64,000 nucleotides of DNA from Dasyornis broadbenti (lineage: Eukaryota > Chordata > Aves > Passeriformes > Dasyornithidae), in assembly GCA_013397935.1 (NCBI GenBank), contig VZRN01005622.1, positions 6,487,173 to 6,551,172 of the forward strand, written 5' to 3'. The notes under the pieces were generated by a model, which searched no databases, was not told the DNA's origin, and saw nothing but the letters and a program-made list of their open reading frames with translations. Below, one piece after another: positions 26,495 to 37,841 of the stretch. The translations under genes were made by a program, and so were the position numbers. How positions within the stretch are numbered: the first letter of the stretch is position 1; every line of letters begins with the position of its first letter.

Positions 26495-28070
26495 CCAAAA
26501 TGAAAGGCAAGGTTTGCCAAGAAAAGTAAGGTGATCTCTGGTTTGAGATTAGCACTTGGGGTCTTTCACAGAAAAGATTTGACAAATTGGCAGGTGAAAA
26601 GTTTGAAGGAAAGCTCATGGGGACTGTGGGGAAAGAACGCTGTTAGGGATTTTCTCGCAAGTATTAAAACAAATTTTCTGTATCCATCTTGATTTAATCC
26701 AGCATAGATCCTTGTTCTATCTGGCATCTCAGAGGCTCCTCTATGTAGTGAGAACAACCCACATAAATAAGATGGAAGTTTCATGTAACATTAACTATTT
26801 AAGACAGCATTACTGCTGTCAAAACATGTATTTATTAGAAATGGATAAGTGGAAAGGAAATCCTTCTATTCTACTCATTTTATCCATGTCATAATTTCTA
26901 ATTAAATGGAGCCTGTATCTCAATTGCTCTGGCTTTTGGAATTAAAGAACTGCAACTCCTATGATAAGCTCTTCCCTCATCTCAAAATCCAAACCATTTA
27001 ATTTACTTAACATACTTAAGTTTGTAGTAGCTAAAATTGTAATTTAAAAGCAGTAACACAGCTTTTTTTTTTTTTAATAGTGTGATCTGAAAATAAGCAT
27101 ATATTAGTGATTTTGTTTTCTAAACTGCTTGAAACCTTTAATGTCACTCTTGGACATAATTTCAAGAGTCCCCAAGGATGTAAATTGCCGAGATTTGTTG
27201 TGTGATACAGCTATTTTTTTAAAATCACAGGGTAGATTTTACTAAAAAACAGAGCCTGCTCTTTGAAAAACACTCTTTTAAATACACAGAGATAGCTGAA
27301 GGGAACAGTGAGAGATCAGCAGGTGTTACATTCTTCTGCCCTGCTATCAAAGCAATGCCACACTCCACATCTTCATGTCAAGCAGGTTAAAAAGCAAATA
27401 TCTCAAAATAGCTCCATCCTTGCCAAGTGACCCAAAATCACCTTCAAACAGAATTTTTTTGTAAGATTCCCATAAGTTGAACTTCCTGGAGAGCTTTTAA
27501 AAATGTGCTCTCAGCAACTTCAACAGCTTCCTTTGAAAGACCAGCCTATGTACGGCACTCGATTTCAGAGGATTTGCACTTAAATATACATTTATTAGAG
27601 TTCAAAAAAATATGCCTAGCCCAACATACAAGATGATTTTACTTCATTTTTTTTTTCACTGGAAAACCTTCATTAATAAACCTGACTTGATGTTGCTAGG
27701 AAAATACCAATATCTTTGAAAGCAAAACTGGAAAGTGTTCTGTAGTAAGATTTTTAAAAAATCATCATAAAAACGAGTGGTATTATTACATGATAATGAG
27801 ACAAGGTGGAATTCTGAATATTCTGAGTGACAGTGTTCTTACTAATTAATAAGTGTGACACCTCCAGAGTATCAAAATGAGAATCCAGTTTCATTAAACA
27901 CCAAATTATCAAAATGAGTAACCAGTACTTAAAGGGAATTTAAGGGTTTCTGAAGAATACACTAGGTGATAGTTTGCCTGAAAAAAGAAAAGAAGGAAAT
28001 ATATGTAAATTTTCCTTGTAAGTGTTGTAGAATAGCATTCATCTGTTGAAGAAGAGCATGCCCAATTTTG

Positions 28071-28086
28071 AGCAACAATTGTTGCT
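28071..28086. promoter_or_regulatory. Perfect 16-bp palindrome AGCAACAATTGTTGCT
   Basis: The 16 bp are exactly self-complementary. The core AACAATTGTT is two overlapping inverted SOX-type HMG motifs (AACAAT/ATTGTT). SOX binding is inferred from the motif only; a chance palindrome cannot be excluded. Confidence 0.3.
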
Positions 28087-29459
28087 TTTTCTAGAAAAGG
28101 GCTGAAAAAATTTAAAAGTCTAAAATCCTATTAGAAAATATAAACACACCGCTGCAATGTAAGGGTCCCAGCACAAAGAAAAACCTTGAGTTTATACTTC
28201 TAATTAAAAGTGTGAGAGTTTTGTGGTTTTTCAGTGAAGCAGGAGAAGCGCATTTACAGCCAAGGGTGTAAAGAGCTGCACCAAGCAGAGCCCCAGTCCC
28301 TGCCTCCCTCCAGGTGTGCTGCCTCCCTCTGTGCTGCCTCGCCGTCCTCAGCAGCTTTAGGGGCACAGTTTACTGAGCATTTGGGAGCTGCTTAGCATGA
28401 CCTTTTGTTGAGATAAATTTAAAATTGCAAACTGTCAATCACCTCCACAAGGATGAACGTAAGACAAGAAGGTAAACCGCTCTTCTTTGAGTGAAACCAC
28501 TGGGCACATCCAGTTTCCAGCCAGACCTTCAATCCCAGCACAGCAGAACACAGTTTAAGGCACAAGGTTGACTGAAGTAGAACCTTCCAAATTCTTACAG
28601 TGATATTCCTTTGGGGGCCAGGAGATATTTCACTGTACAATGACACATACATGGGGCACTTTTTTTGTGAGTGAAAGCTGGTTCAGTACACACCCCTGAC
28701 GCCATTGAGTCTGACTTTGTGAATCACTTCTCAGTGGTACCAAACACACCAGGAGCACTTTAAAATATCCTCCCAAAACCACTGGTCTTTGGGCCAAAGG
28801 GAAATGGGGAACATGGCTAGAATGGACATCTACCAAACACTGGTGAGGTTGTCCCATTCAACATGCTGGAAAATGAGTTATTCCAATGAGGAAAACATGT
28901 TCAACTGGCTTGAGGACTTTGTTAGAACTTATGGAAAAAGAAATTTCTTAAAGAGAGTACAATCTATGCGATAGCTTTCCAGTAATTTGAAAACAACCCA
29001 AACATACATTAAGTGTGTATAAAGTATGAAAATCTAAGCCAGTGATATCTGTGGGAAGGTAAATCTTAGCACCGGTACTGTCACAGTTCCTGAGATTATG
29101 AATTGTTGTTCAGAACAAATTGTCTGGATTAACCCAAGCTCCACATGGTCAGGATGGCATGCTTTCAGGTTGTGATTGCCAGTTGGCATCTGATCATCCG
29201 CTGTGTCCAGGGTAACCCTGGAGAGGGCATGCACATTGCTGCTCCTCAGCTCAGGTGAGGATGTGACCAGGGGCCCCACGGACCCTGTGTCACCTGACCC
29301 CCACAGTGACCCTGGGCAAGCAGCAAGGCTCTCCCCATGCCCAGTTATTAAGGTTTATGTAATAAATGCAAAACAGCTGTGGATGAATGAATTAAATCTC
29401 AGACTAAATTTGCTGGTTTGAAATACTTCTCTACACTTTCCTAGTCTTCTTTACTTTTC

Positions 29460-30002
29460 TGGTTTAACCCCAGCCAGCAGCCAAGCCCCACACAGACTCT
29501 TGTTCACTCCCCTACCAGCGGGATTGGGGAGAGAAGCAGAAGGCTAAAAGAAAGAACTCATGGACTGAGATCAAGACAATTTAATAGGGAGAGCAAAATT
29601 CATGGACACAAGCAAAGCAAAAGAAGGAATTCATTCACTGCTTCCCATGGGCAGGCAGGAGTTCAGCCATCTCCAGGAGCACAGGGTTCCATCACGCAGA
29701 ACAGTGACTTGGGAAGAAAAACATCGTCACTCCAAACATTCCCCCTTCCTCCTTCTTCCCCCCACTTACATACTGATCTTGATGTCACATGGCCTGGAAT
29801 ATCCCTTTGGTCAGTTTGGGTCACCTGTCCCAGCTGTGTCTCCTCCCAACCTTCAGAAAAGGCTTTGGCTCTGTGCAATCACTGCTCAGCAATAACAGAA
29901 ACACCTCTATAATATCAACCCTGTGTTCAGCACAAATCCAAAACACAGCCCCACACCAGCCACTGGGAAGAAAATAAATTCTACCCCAGCCAAAACCAGG
30001 AA
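29460..30002 (-). mobile_element. Solo LTR of an endogenous retrovirus (avian ERVL-type)
   Basis: A ~543-bp long terminal repeat read on the minus strand. On the plus strand it runs from TGGTTTAACCCCAGCCAGCA (29461) to CCCAGCCAAAACCAGGA (about 29985-30001), the two ends of an LTR family very common in birds. Internal landmarks also match, including CTGCTTCCCATGGGCAGGCA (29639-) and GGAATATCCCTTTGGTCAG (29797-). The minus-strand ATTAAA at 29580-29585 sits where the polyadenylation signal of this family lies. The outermost TGT/ACA bases are degraded and I see no convincing target-site duplication. No gag, pol or env remnant and no second LTR flank it, so it is probably a solo LTR left by recombination between the two ends. 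ERVL membership is from memory; subfamily not assigned. Its short reading frames are not genes. Confidence 0.88.
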
Positions 30003-33000
30003 AAAAGAAAAGAGAGAGAAAAAGGAAGAATTAAAGAAATATTCTGCCACCTTGTCCATGTTTTGTGTGTAAGAAGGTTCCCAAAACCAAGCACATGAAT
30101 GTGAATTATTTCAGGGTTATTTTCACCATGTTGAAAAATGCTGGGTTTGCATCCAAAATACAACAGCTACAAATGAAGTGAATTGATTTTTTTTTTTTTT
30201 GTGCTGTGCAATAAAATTTGCCATAAATAATAAAAAAACCAGGTCTTTTTCCCTAAGCCTACAGCAGAAAGAAGAAAATACCATAAAACTTTTCGCTGTT
30301 AGTAAAAGTCTGACAAATTGGTGTTATCTGTTTATTCTTGCTAATTTAGTAGAACAACAATAACAAAAAATCACTTTATTAGCCATACCTTTTCCTAGTA
30401 AAAAAGGCATTATTTCAAACCATACATTCAAAATGTTTAACACACTTTTGGCAAGCATATGGGCTCTGATTGTCAAACATATGCCATAAATTCATAGGCA
30501 GAGTCAGGGCAAATCATTTGACCTTCTTGTGGCTCAGACAATCCAGCTGTAAAATTAGATGAAAGCAGAACTGAAAAACAGATGCTGCTGCATCCAATTT
30601 GAGCTTTCTTGAACAAACAACATCTTAAGAGAGCAGAATTAATGTTTTGTATGAACTGCAATGTTTTATTTCATGCTTATCGGCACAATCTGCAAATTAC
30701 AACAAAAACCTGAAAAACTTTGTAAGCCTGCTGCATGTATTATATTGAATTTCCTAATTTACGAATTATTTACATGTTTCCAAAGACAGGCAGTAGCTAC
30801 CTAGAGAACTGAGCCTACTGGGCCTTTGGCAAGGAAGGTTTGCCTGGAGTGAGTTGGGTACCACAGTCTAAACCATCTGTCACATCCACTCTGGACCCGC
30901 AAGAGCTTAGAGGGGCATCCAGAGAGAAGGCCAGGCCAAAGCACCTGACACGTGCTCTGGTTTAGCTCATTTTCTAGGCAGTCAGCCACCCCGGAAGCTC
31001 CGTGTGGAATCTGAAATTCTCCTTTCCTCGTACCAAATCATAGGGAAATCTACTTTTTGCTCGTATCTGGGTTGCCAGGTTCTGCTGGGCTCCGGCATGT
31101 TGGCAGCTGATGGGAGAGAGCTGCAATGTCCTATCCAGCCAGCTCTGTCTTCCCTGCTCGGAGGAATCCATCACACCTGTGCTAGCTCTGCAGCTGTGCA
31201 ACCACAGCTGGTGGAGTCCTCAAAAACCTTGAAACCACAGCTTGCCCTTGGGCAGGAAGGCAGAACATGAGCAGGGGCAGTTGCAGACACCCATGGGGGA
31301 ACACGAGTTGCTTCCAAACTGGTTTTGGACTTTCCAAGTTTCTTTTGGGAAAATATTTAAAAATCCTGGAGGAAATTTAAGAAAAAAATAATAAAACAAA
31401 ATACCACCAGAATATACGTCCCACAAGTCAAGTCTGTTTACTTCTGTTTGAACTTGGAAAGAAACACTACTCCTATTTGAGAGGTGAATGAGGCAAACAT
31501 AGCTGAATTTTCACCTTTTCTGTTAACTTCACTTTTTGAAGGTGGGAAAACGGTATTTTGATTATTTTCAAGAGCATAATTTGGAACAAAAAAATAAAGA
31601 AAAAATTCGAAATTTCACCTAAGAAAGAGTGAAATTAAGTGTGTTGCATGTTTGGGGTTTTTTTCCCCTATCCTTTTCCATTTCTTGGGTACATAAAGTA
31701 CTCGATGAATTCAGCCAGAACTGGAAGCCATGTTTGCTCCACCCCCTTTTCCAAACCAGAAATTACTCCCTGTTCAGTAAATGCCTTCCCCTACTGGAAG
31801 CCAAGCAACCATTAAACAGGTTCTGATGTTGCTGTAGCTATTTCAAAGCCCTAAGTACTACAGGGTCCTCACTGATAACTCTGGGTCTAGGACATAATGT
31901 AATTAAACACAACAGAGCCAGAACATTAAAACAACCTTTATTTTTTAAAGTAATGCTGTCCAACTGTGCCAACAGGTGTAGTTTTCATTACAAATAATAA
32001 GGAAATGCTGGTAATTACTGCACTATATTTCTGGGGACAGCAAAGAAAATAAATTCTTCCTAAATATATTAACCCTGTTTTTGCCCTACAGGAATAAAGC
32101 TGATGGAAATACATTTCTCTTATAAACACTTCCTCATACCTTTGGAGCAGTTTATGAGGAAGAACTTATTGTGTTAATTATCCTGTCATTCTGAAATTTA
32201 AATCATGTAGCAATATTCACTATCATGTCCTAAGGGCATATTATATTTTCAGATAAAGGGGTTTTATTATTATTTCAAAAAAGACCCTTTATTTTTAATA
32301 AATTTGCATAAGTTCTTGTCATTTTATCTAATTTGGTTCTTTCATGGAGCCAATCCATCACTTGGCTACTAAGATAGCTTTTGCAATTGAACACTGATTT
32401 GCCAGGGAATGTATGCATATTTTATATAATCTTGAAAACAGTTTAAAGAATAGTGTGAATTCCCTGGAAAGCAAGTGGTAGAGAGATGAAGCCAAAGCCT
32501 TTGTTAATAAATGTCACAGTTTAATCAAAAAGTAAAATAAAGGGAGAAAAATTACAAGACATTCCACTAAAAGGACAATGAACATATCACATTTCGCTGA
32601 TGAGACAAAATACTATTTGTTCTTGCCCGTTTAGATTATATAATCTCCCACAAACCAACTTTGTCTGCTTCGGTGTATAATGCTACAATAAAATCAATTT
32701 TGGTAAAACATGATCCAATACTAGAGGTACAAAGACACCTTTTAGTGAATGAACAAACAAAAAGATGGCATCACTTGTTTTGCAGAGTAGACTGCAGGAA
32801 GTTCACACAGGATTAAACCACACCTTAATTCCCCAACACTTTGAGCATTGCGGAGAGTCAGTATTTCTATGTTTCTACCTATCTATAAATTTTAATTAGG
32901 CATGAATGTTTCTGTCAAACAGCAAGGAACTCCATTTGATATTCCAACCCAATCCTAAACTCTTAAACATGAGGTTAAATGTCTGAAGTAGTTCAAGAGT

Positions 33001-35124
33001 TCTCTAAATAGAGAACAATAGAATTTCATTTCTTTGTAAAATTATTTTAGTAGTGGGGACAGTTTGAATGAAGAGAGAGACAAGAGCAATGAAATTGTAC
33101 CTCACATGACATGGAGCTGACTCTTTTGGGAGCAATCTTGGATCCTCAGTTCCAGCTCAGCCATTTGAACCTTGGTATCTCAGTTCAAGTATTTATCTGG
33201 ACAGAGCTTGTTTCCATAGGACTAATTTCTGAGGCACTATTTAAAGCCCTTCTCCAAAAGCTTTACTGTTCTCATCAAAATGGTGTTAAGTCTGTAAAAG
33301 GTCACAGAGTTAAGTCATCGTTTTGGAGGCCAAGGGACAGCTGGTAGCTGAGAAGCTGAGAAAAAAGAGGTCTGCCATGGCAAAACAGGGCATGAGCTTC
33401 AGCAAGAACGTGTCCATATGGAACTAACTGGAGAGTTTGCCTGCTCATTTCTCCCCACGAGACACTGCAAAAGAGCTTATGTGCAAGGCAGAGAATGCCA
33501 CTTGCACTTGAGTCTTCTGGGGAAGGGGAGAGGGCAGGCTAAAAACAGATGAAATGAATAAAGAGCAATACCCTACTAAAAATTTCAGATTTTTCCTATT
33601 TTTTTCCCTTATGGTTACAATCTGTTTTGTACTTGAAGCCTTATACCCAGTTGTAAGGCTCTGACTGAGAAACTGATGTGGAGCAGCTTAAGGGCCATTG
33701 GCTTCAGCTGCATCTTGGCTGTTGGCTTATCTACAAGAAGGGTAAAATCCATGAATAAAAAACTATTTAAAGACAGAATTTAAGACCCTAAGGCTGCTAT
33801 GCTGAATGGATTATTGAACAATATTTATTAGGAAGCAGTGGTCATCTACAGAGAGCATGTCCAGGTACCCCCTTTCTGCCAGAGAAGGGTGAAATGGGTG
33901 ACAAAGCACTTCCATAGTGGCAGTGCTGTGGGTTTGCAGCAATATGGGTGTGGGTACCCTGTGTTCATGGAAGAGAACCAGGAAAAATAAAAAAAATCTT
34001 TTCTGTCAGCACTATTTCAGTGTAAAACATGAAGTGATTTGGTTATAGCAATTCTTATTCCTGAAAATGTTAGCCAATGAGCACCAAAAAACCTCAGAAA
34101 CGAAAATGACCTCCCCCAAATCAGGGATATGTCCAAGGATGGAGATGGCTTGGGAGTGCAAGTTACTGATTTCATAGTCAAAGGCAGGAACCTTCAACAG
34201 GGCTTGGATATCCATATGAGAGAGAAGAAATTGTAGGAAAAGGTGGAGAATAAGGAAAACCGCAGAAGAGTAACTTCTGATATTATGTGCAAGGTTCCCT
34301 TAGGAACCTGTGGAAAACTTCAAGCTCAGGGGCAGAGAATAATCTAACATTTTACTTTCACATAACCAAGCTGTGTTTTTGCACATACATCGCTCTTTAG
34401 TCTCCCTGCTAACTTTATAGGGAACTTGTAAATTCCTATTAATTCAGAAAATTAATCTTAGCATATGATGCTGCACATACATTACAGTCTTTTTTTCCAA
34501 TAATTTGGTAGTGTACAATATTATAGTAATCTTTTCAGCCATCAAATCAAAAGAAAAAGAAGCAGACTGACTTTAATGGCTAACAGTTCATATTGCTTTG
34601 GGTCCCCTCTTACAATGAAGATGTGACAAAATAAAAACAAAATTCAAAAATCTTTATTTCCAGCTGATGGTTGATTTCCAATTATATGAATAATTAATAA
34701 AATAATTTAAAGAAAAATTGGTCTAGGTTCAGAAAGTAAATGCAGATCAAAGCCATCCTATATTAATAAAATATTAAGCTACATAATATCCCTGAACTGA
34801 ATGACTTTTTTGTCAGGAAGATAAGTTAATTGGTATTCTGACCTTTCACTTTTAGTGCTGACCTGAGGCTCGCAGGAAGGACAGTTGCTCTGGAAGGAAG
34901 TGTGTGACAAGATGTTAAAATTTTTATTGTCTCAAACAGTCACTTACATTCTTAGTCAAATAGCCTGCAACAGAACGAAGCCTGTCTGTGACTATCGAGT
35001 GCACCGTGGCAATGTCAAGGACTTCTTCCATTATTTATGTTTTTTTTTTTTGTTCAATTTGGCTGATGTTTGTTTTCCTGAGACCTGGCTGATCTCACTG
35101 GAAACTGTTCCATTTATCCAGCTA
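30003..35124. other. Gene-free AT-rich sequence
   Basis: It holds a T tract near 30188-30200 and a relatively GC-rich 0.45-kb part (30.80-31.27 kb). That part carries frames on both strands (plus 31004-31270, minus 30974-31201) with no recognisable domain. Nothing else is supportable. Confidence 0.55.
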
Positions 35125-35216
35125 CGACAAAGTTCAGAGACCGTACACACACGAGGGGTGGCAATCAGTCAGCAGAGGCGCGTTCTGTGCCCAATCGATA
35201 GCCCCGGTACGCACCG
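35125..35216. other. CpG-dense patch in a CpG-poor region
   Basis: Nine CpG dinucleotides occur in 92 bp (at 35125, 35142, 35152, 35179, 35181, 35196, 35205, 35210 and 35215), with further CpGs near 34974, 34998 and 35008. Surrounding kilobases have far fewer. It is too short to meet usual CpG-island criteria. It could be a small unmethylated regulatory element or sequence recently inserted and not yet CpG-depleted. Confidence 0.6.
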
Positions 35217-36452
35217 ACAAGCAGGATAAGCTTCATCCCCCCTTCCCCCATCTCCCATTAAATGTACTGGCAAAATGTGCACTCCAGAGATGGAAATGTT
35301 ATCACAGCACAGGTCAGTAAACTATTGATGGGACTGAGCTATGTCTACTGATGTACAGGGAATGATGTGTGGCAGTTTGATCTAGCAAGGGGACTTTTTT
35401 GTATGCCAAACACAGCTCTCTGCTCGGTGTTGTCTTTTTGGTTCACTTTACAATGCTTCAATGTCAAAGCTTCAGCAGACATGGGATCATATTGCAAGGA
35501 TGTCTGCAGCACAGGTATAAAAAAAGAGAAATGAAAAAGAGAAGGTTTTTTGCAAATTGCAATGTTCTAAAAAATTAACTTCTAGTTTATCACGCCTTAA
35601 AGTGTCAGAGCCTTCATACTGCTCTAACTTCATCTCATGCGCAAATGATGACTTGCAATGACTAGATAGTCAAGTTTACTAATGTTCTAATTATGTCAGT
35701 GCAAATTAGATATACAGTAGTTTAAATTGCTTTGATAATGCCTGTAGGGTGACTACTAGCAACGAGAGAAATATCAGGTTAGACATTTGGGTTACAGTGT
35801 GTCAACCTTTCCTAACAAAGTTGGACTTTTTCTTCTGATTTTAGCTTTGTCATAACATAAGTTTTTGATCACCAGTTCAGTTTTTTGGGGGGATGAAAAA
35901 AAATCAAAACCATTGGGAGCAATTTTACAGTGAAGCATTATCTAATGTATAATTTAATAATGTTTCACACACACACACACACTTGTCTGGTTCTCTTTTG
36001 CTGTGTTCTCTGTAGTGCTCTGCTATGGATAGAAACTGCAAACCGGCAGAGTCCACCCCACCACTGCAGGCTTGCAAGAAGAGCTCTTCCTCTCCTTACA
36101 AAGGGACCAAGGGCTAGTTAAAATGGAAGCTCTTATTTGTGACAGAGAAAGCAAAAGTTATTCTGAGGTATTTCTGAGCGACTGGCCAGCTCTGAATATT
36201 TCCTGCACACCAATAAATAGTGCAGCAGGGGTAGCCACAGAACAAACTGCAGGTGTATGATGCAGGTATTACAAAGACCACCCACCACATGCCACAGGGA
36301 ATTCTGTCCCTTCCAAAGCCTTCTCTTCAGAGCAAAGTGATTTCAGCACCCTTGTCCTCAACTAACTTATCTGCAAGTGGTACAGTCTGGGGTTCTAAAA
36401 TATAGACTCTCTACAGTGTGCATATCTTACATTGATACACACGTGTTTGTAG
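35217..36452. other. Gene-free sequence with a (CA)n run
   Basis: A C-rich patch (35237-35256) and a 17-base CA dinucleotide run (35966-35982) are the only structures noticed. No gene is visible. Confidence 0.55.
35966..35982 (+). repeat. (CA)8 microsatellite
   Basis: An uninterrupted CACACACACACACACAC run of 17 nt. Confidence 0.95.
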
Positions 36453-36478
36453 GCATATGTGCATGCATATGCATATAC
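36453..36478. repeat. 26-nt alternating purine-pyrimidine run
   Basis: Every step from 36453 to 36478 alternates purine and pyrimidine (GCATATGTGCATGCATATGC and onward). It contains the palindrome ATGCATATGCAT (36463-36474). ACACGTGT (36438-36445), another palindrome, lies 8 bases upstream. Such runs can adopt Z-form or cruciform structure; this is inferred from composition only. Confidence 0.75.
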
Positions 36479-37130
36479 CTGTAGACGAACTGCATGCAAG
36501 CATTTTTTGCTATATACTTGTGATAAATGCTAGAGAAAAAAAATCACTTTATTACTTTACGACATCACATTCCCACTGATTAATGAAACTCAGCCTCTGA
36601 GACTCATTCACCTGTGTTGGCATGAAATTGAACCAGCACTCCAGAAAGAGGTTTCTGGGGCGAGGATATCACTCTGTGTAAAACCACACACGACTATTGT
36701 TACTAGACCTACTAATGACAAGACAGCAGCAGATGGTATTCTCCAGGCAGATGCAAGAGAGCTATGTCTCCACAGCTGATAGAACATAAGCCAACTTGAA
36801 ACCACAAGTCCCGTGAAAATAGAAGTGCAATCCTGAGTCTGAAATAATAAGCCTTCTGGATATTCAGTGCATATCTATTTTGGCTGCACTGGGATTGCCA
36901 CACAGCTTTTACAGTGTCCTGCCACTTCATCTGTGGCCAGAGCAGATTCTGTGACTGCTGCAGTCTCCTGAATGGATATGGAGGATGAAAGTGTTTAGCT
37001 ACCACTGTGATGACAAACCAGCACTAGGATGTGAGGGTAGACATTGCTGACACTCTCTTGACACACATTTGGCCTCTGCCAACCAGTTGGACCCAGAAAA
37101 TACCCAGGGATAATGTGAGGGACTATCATG
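36479..37130. other. Gene-free sequence
   Basis: No gene or repeat recognised between the alternating run and the hairpin. The overlapping minus-strand frames at 36608-37005 have no recognisable domain. Confidence 0.5.
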
Positions 37131-37151
37131 GATCAAGAGCTACTCTTGATC
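37131..37151. repeat. Perfect 9-bp hairpin with a 3-nt loop
   Basis: GATCAAGAG (37131-37139), CTA, CTCTTGATC (37143-37151) are exact complements around a triloop. The homopurine tract starts 28 bases further on. Confidence 0.9.
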
Positions 37152-37179
37152 AGGCAGAAGAGACCAAGCCATTCTGTTT

Positions 37180-37214
37180 GGGGGAAAAGGGGAAAAGGGA
37201 GGAAAGGAGGGAAA
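37180..37214 (+). repeat. 35-nt homopurine tract with four G runs
   Basis: All 35 bases are A or G. G runs of 5, 4, 3 and 3 lie at 37180-37184, 37189-37192, 37197-37199 and 37209-37211, separated by 4, 4 and 9 bases. This fits a relaxed intramolecular G-quadruplex rule and could also form a triplex. Composition is seen directly; folding is inferred. Confidence 0.75.
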
Positions 37215-37796
37215 TTAAGCACATGGAAAAAGCTGTGCTGTGCCTTTTATCTGCAGGGACAAGATGACAGGATTCTCTCCATCTATTTGCTATAAAAGAC
37301 ACACCCTCTGAAATCTACCTTCCAAACTCTGACAAAGAACTTAGAGTGAAAGTATGAAGAATATAAAGATTCAGCAGTACAACCATCTCCTTTCTTATAA
37401 ATTCAATATTTGAACCAGCTCTTCAAGTGAGCACTCATATAATTATGCCACATGGAAATAAATAAGAAGCTGGTATGTGAGAAAGTTATAGGGCCTAGGC
37501 ATTATTCTGCTCCTGGATCCCAAATGTACCTTATTTTGATGGTCTGGGATGTTCTTTATGTACAGCTGAAAGCCTGTAAAAATGAAGTACACAGAACTAG
37601 ATGTAAAGAGATAAATCAGGCCATATAGCTGTTGTGATGTATATTCTTTATACAAAATTGTCCATACTTTTGAGTTATAGCCACTGTTCTTCAGTGATGT
37701 CCCTGTGCATCCTGTATTTTTCTTCATCTGCCCACCTTCCTCGTCTTTGCTTTTAGAATTGCTATAAGAAAATCAAAGTAATCTTGCTCTTCTTGG

Positions 37797-37841
37797 AGGC
37801 CTTTAAAGGTCCCTTCCAACCCAAACCCTTCTATGATTCTG
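37797..37841 (+). mobile_element. CR1 LINE 3' tail, very short fragment
   Basis: GGCCTTTAAAGGTCCCTTCC, then AACCCAAACCCTTCTATGATTCTG, matches the terminal ~45 bp of the CR1 3' UTR and ends exactly at the canonical tail (37828-37841). It is an extreme 5' truncation, common for this family. Sequence to the left shows no further homology. Confidence 0.85.

Larger units (their letters stand above)
18134..29459. other. Gene-free AT-rich unique sequence
   Basis: No gene or clear mobile element in ~11 kb. It contains a palindromic TCACGTGA E-box (21041-21048), a degenerate AAAGTATTCAAA repeat cluster (23303-23372), A17 (26478-26494), T13 (27063-27075) and a perfect 16-bp palindrome (28071-28086). 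Reading frames do not exceed ~111 codons and many overlap frames on the other strand. Confidence 0.6.

Noticed and set aside
30974..31270. Overlapping frames on both strands in a GC-rich 0.3 kb
   Set aside because: Frames open on both strands are explained by base composition; no motif was recognised.
35237..35256. C-rich patch as a minus-strand quadruplex
   Set aside because: Only three runs of three or more C were found within reach.
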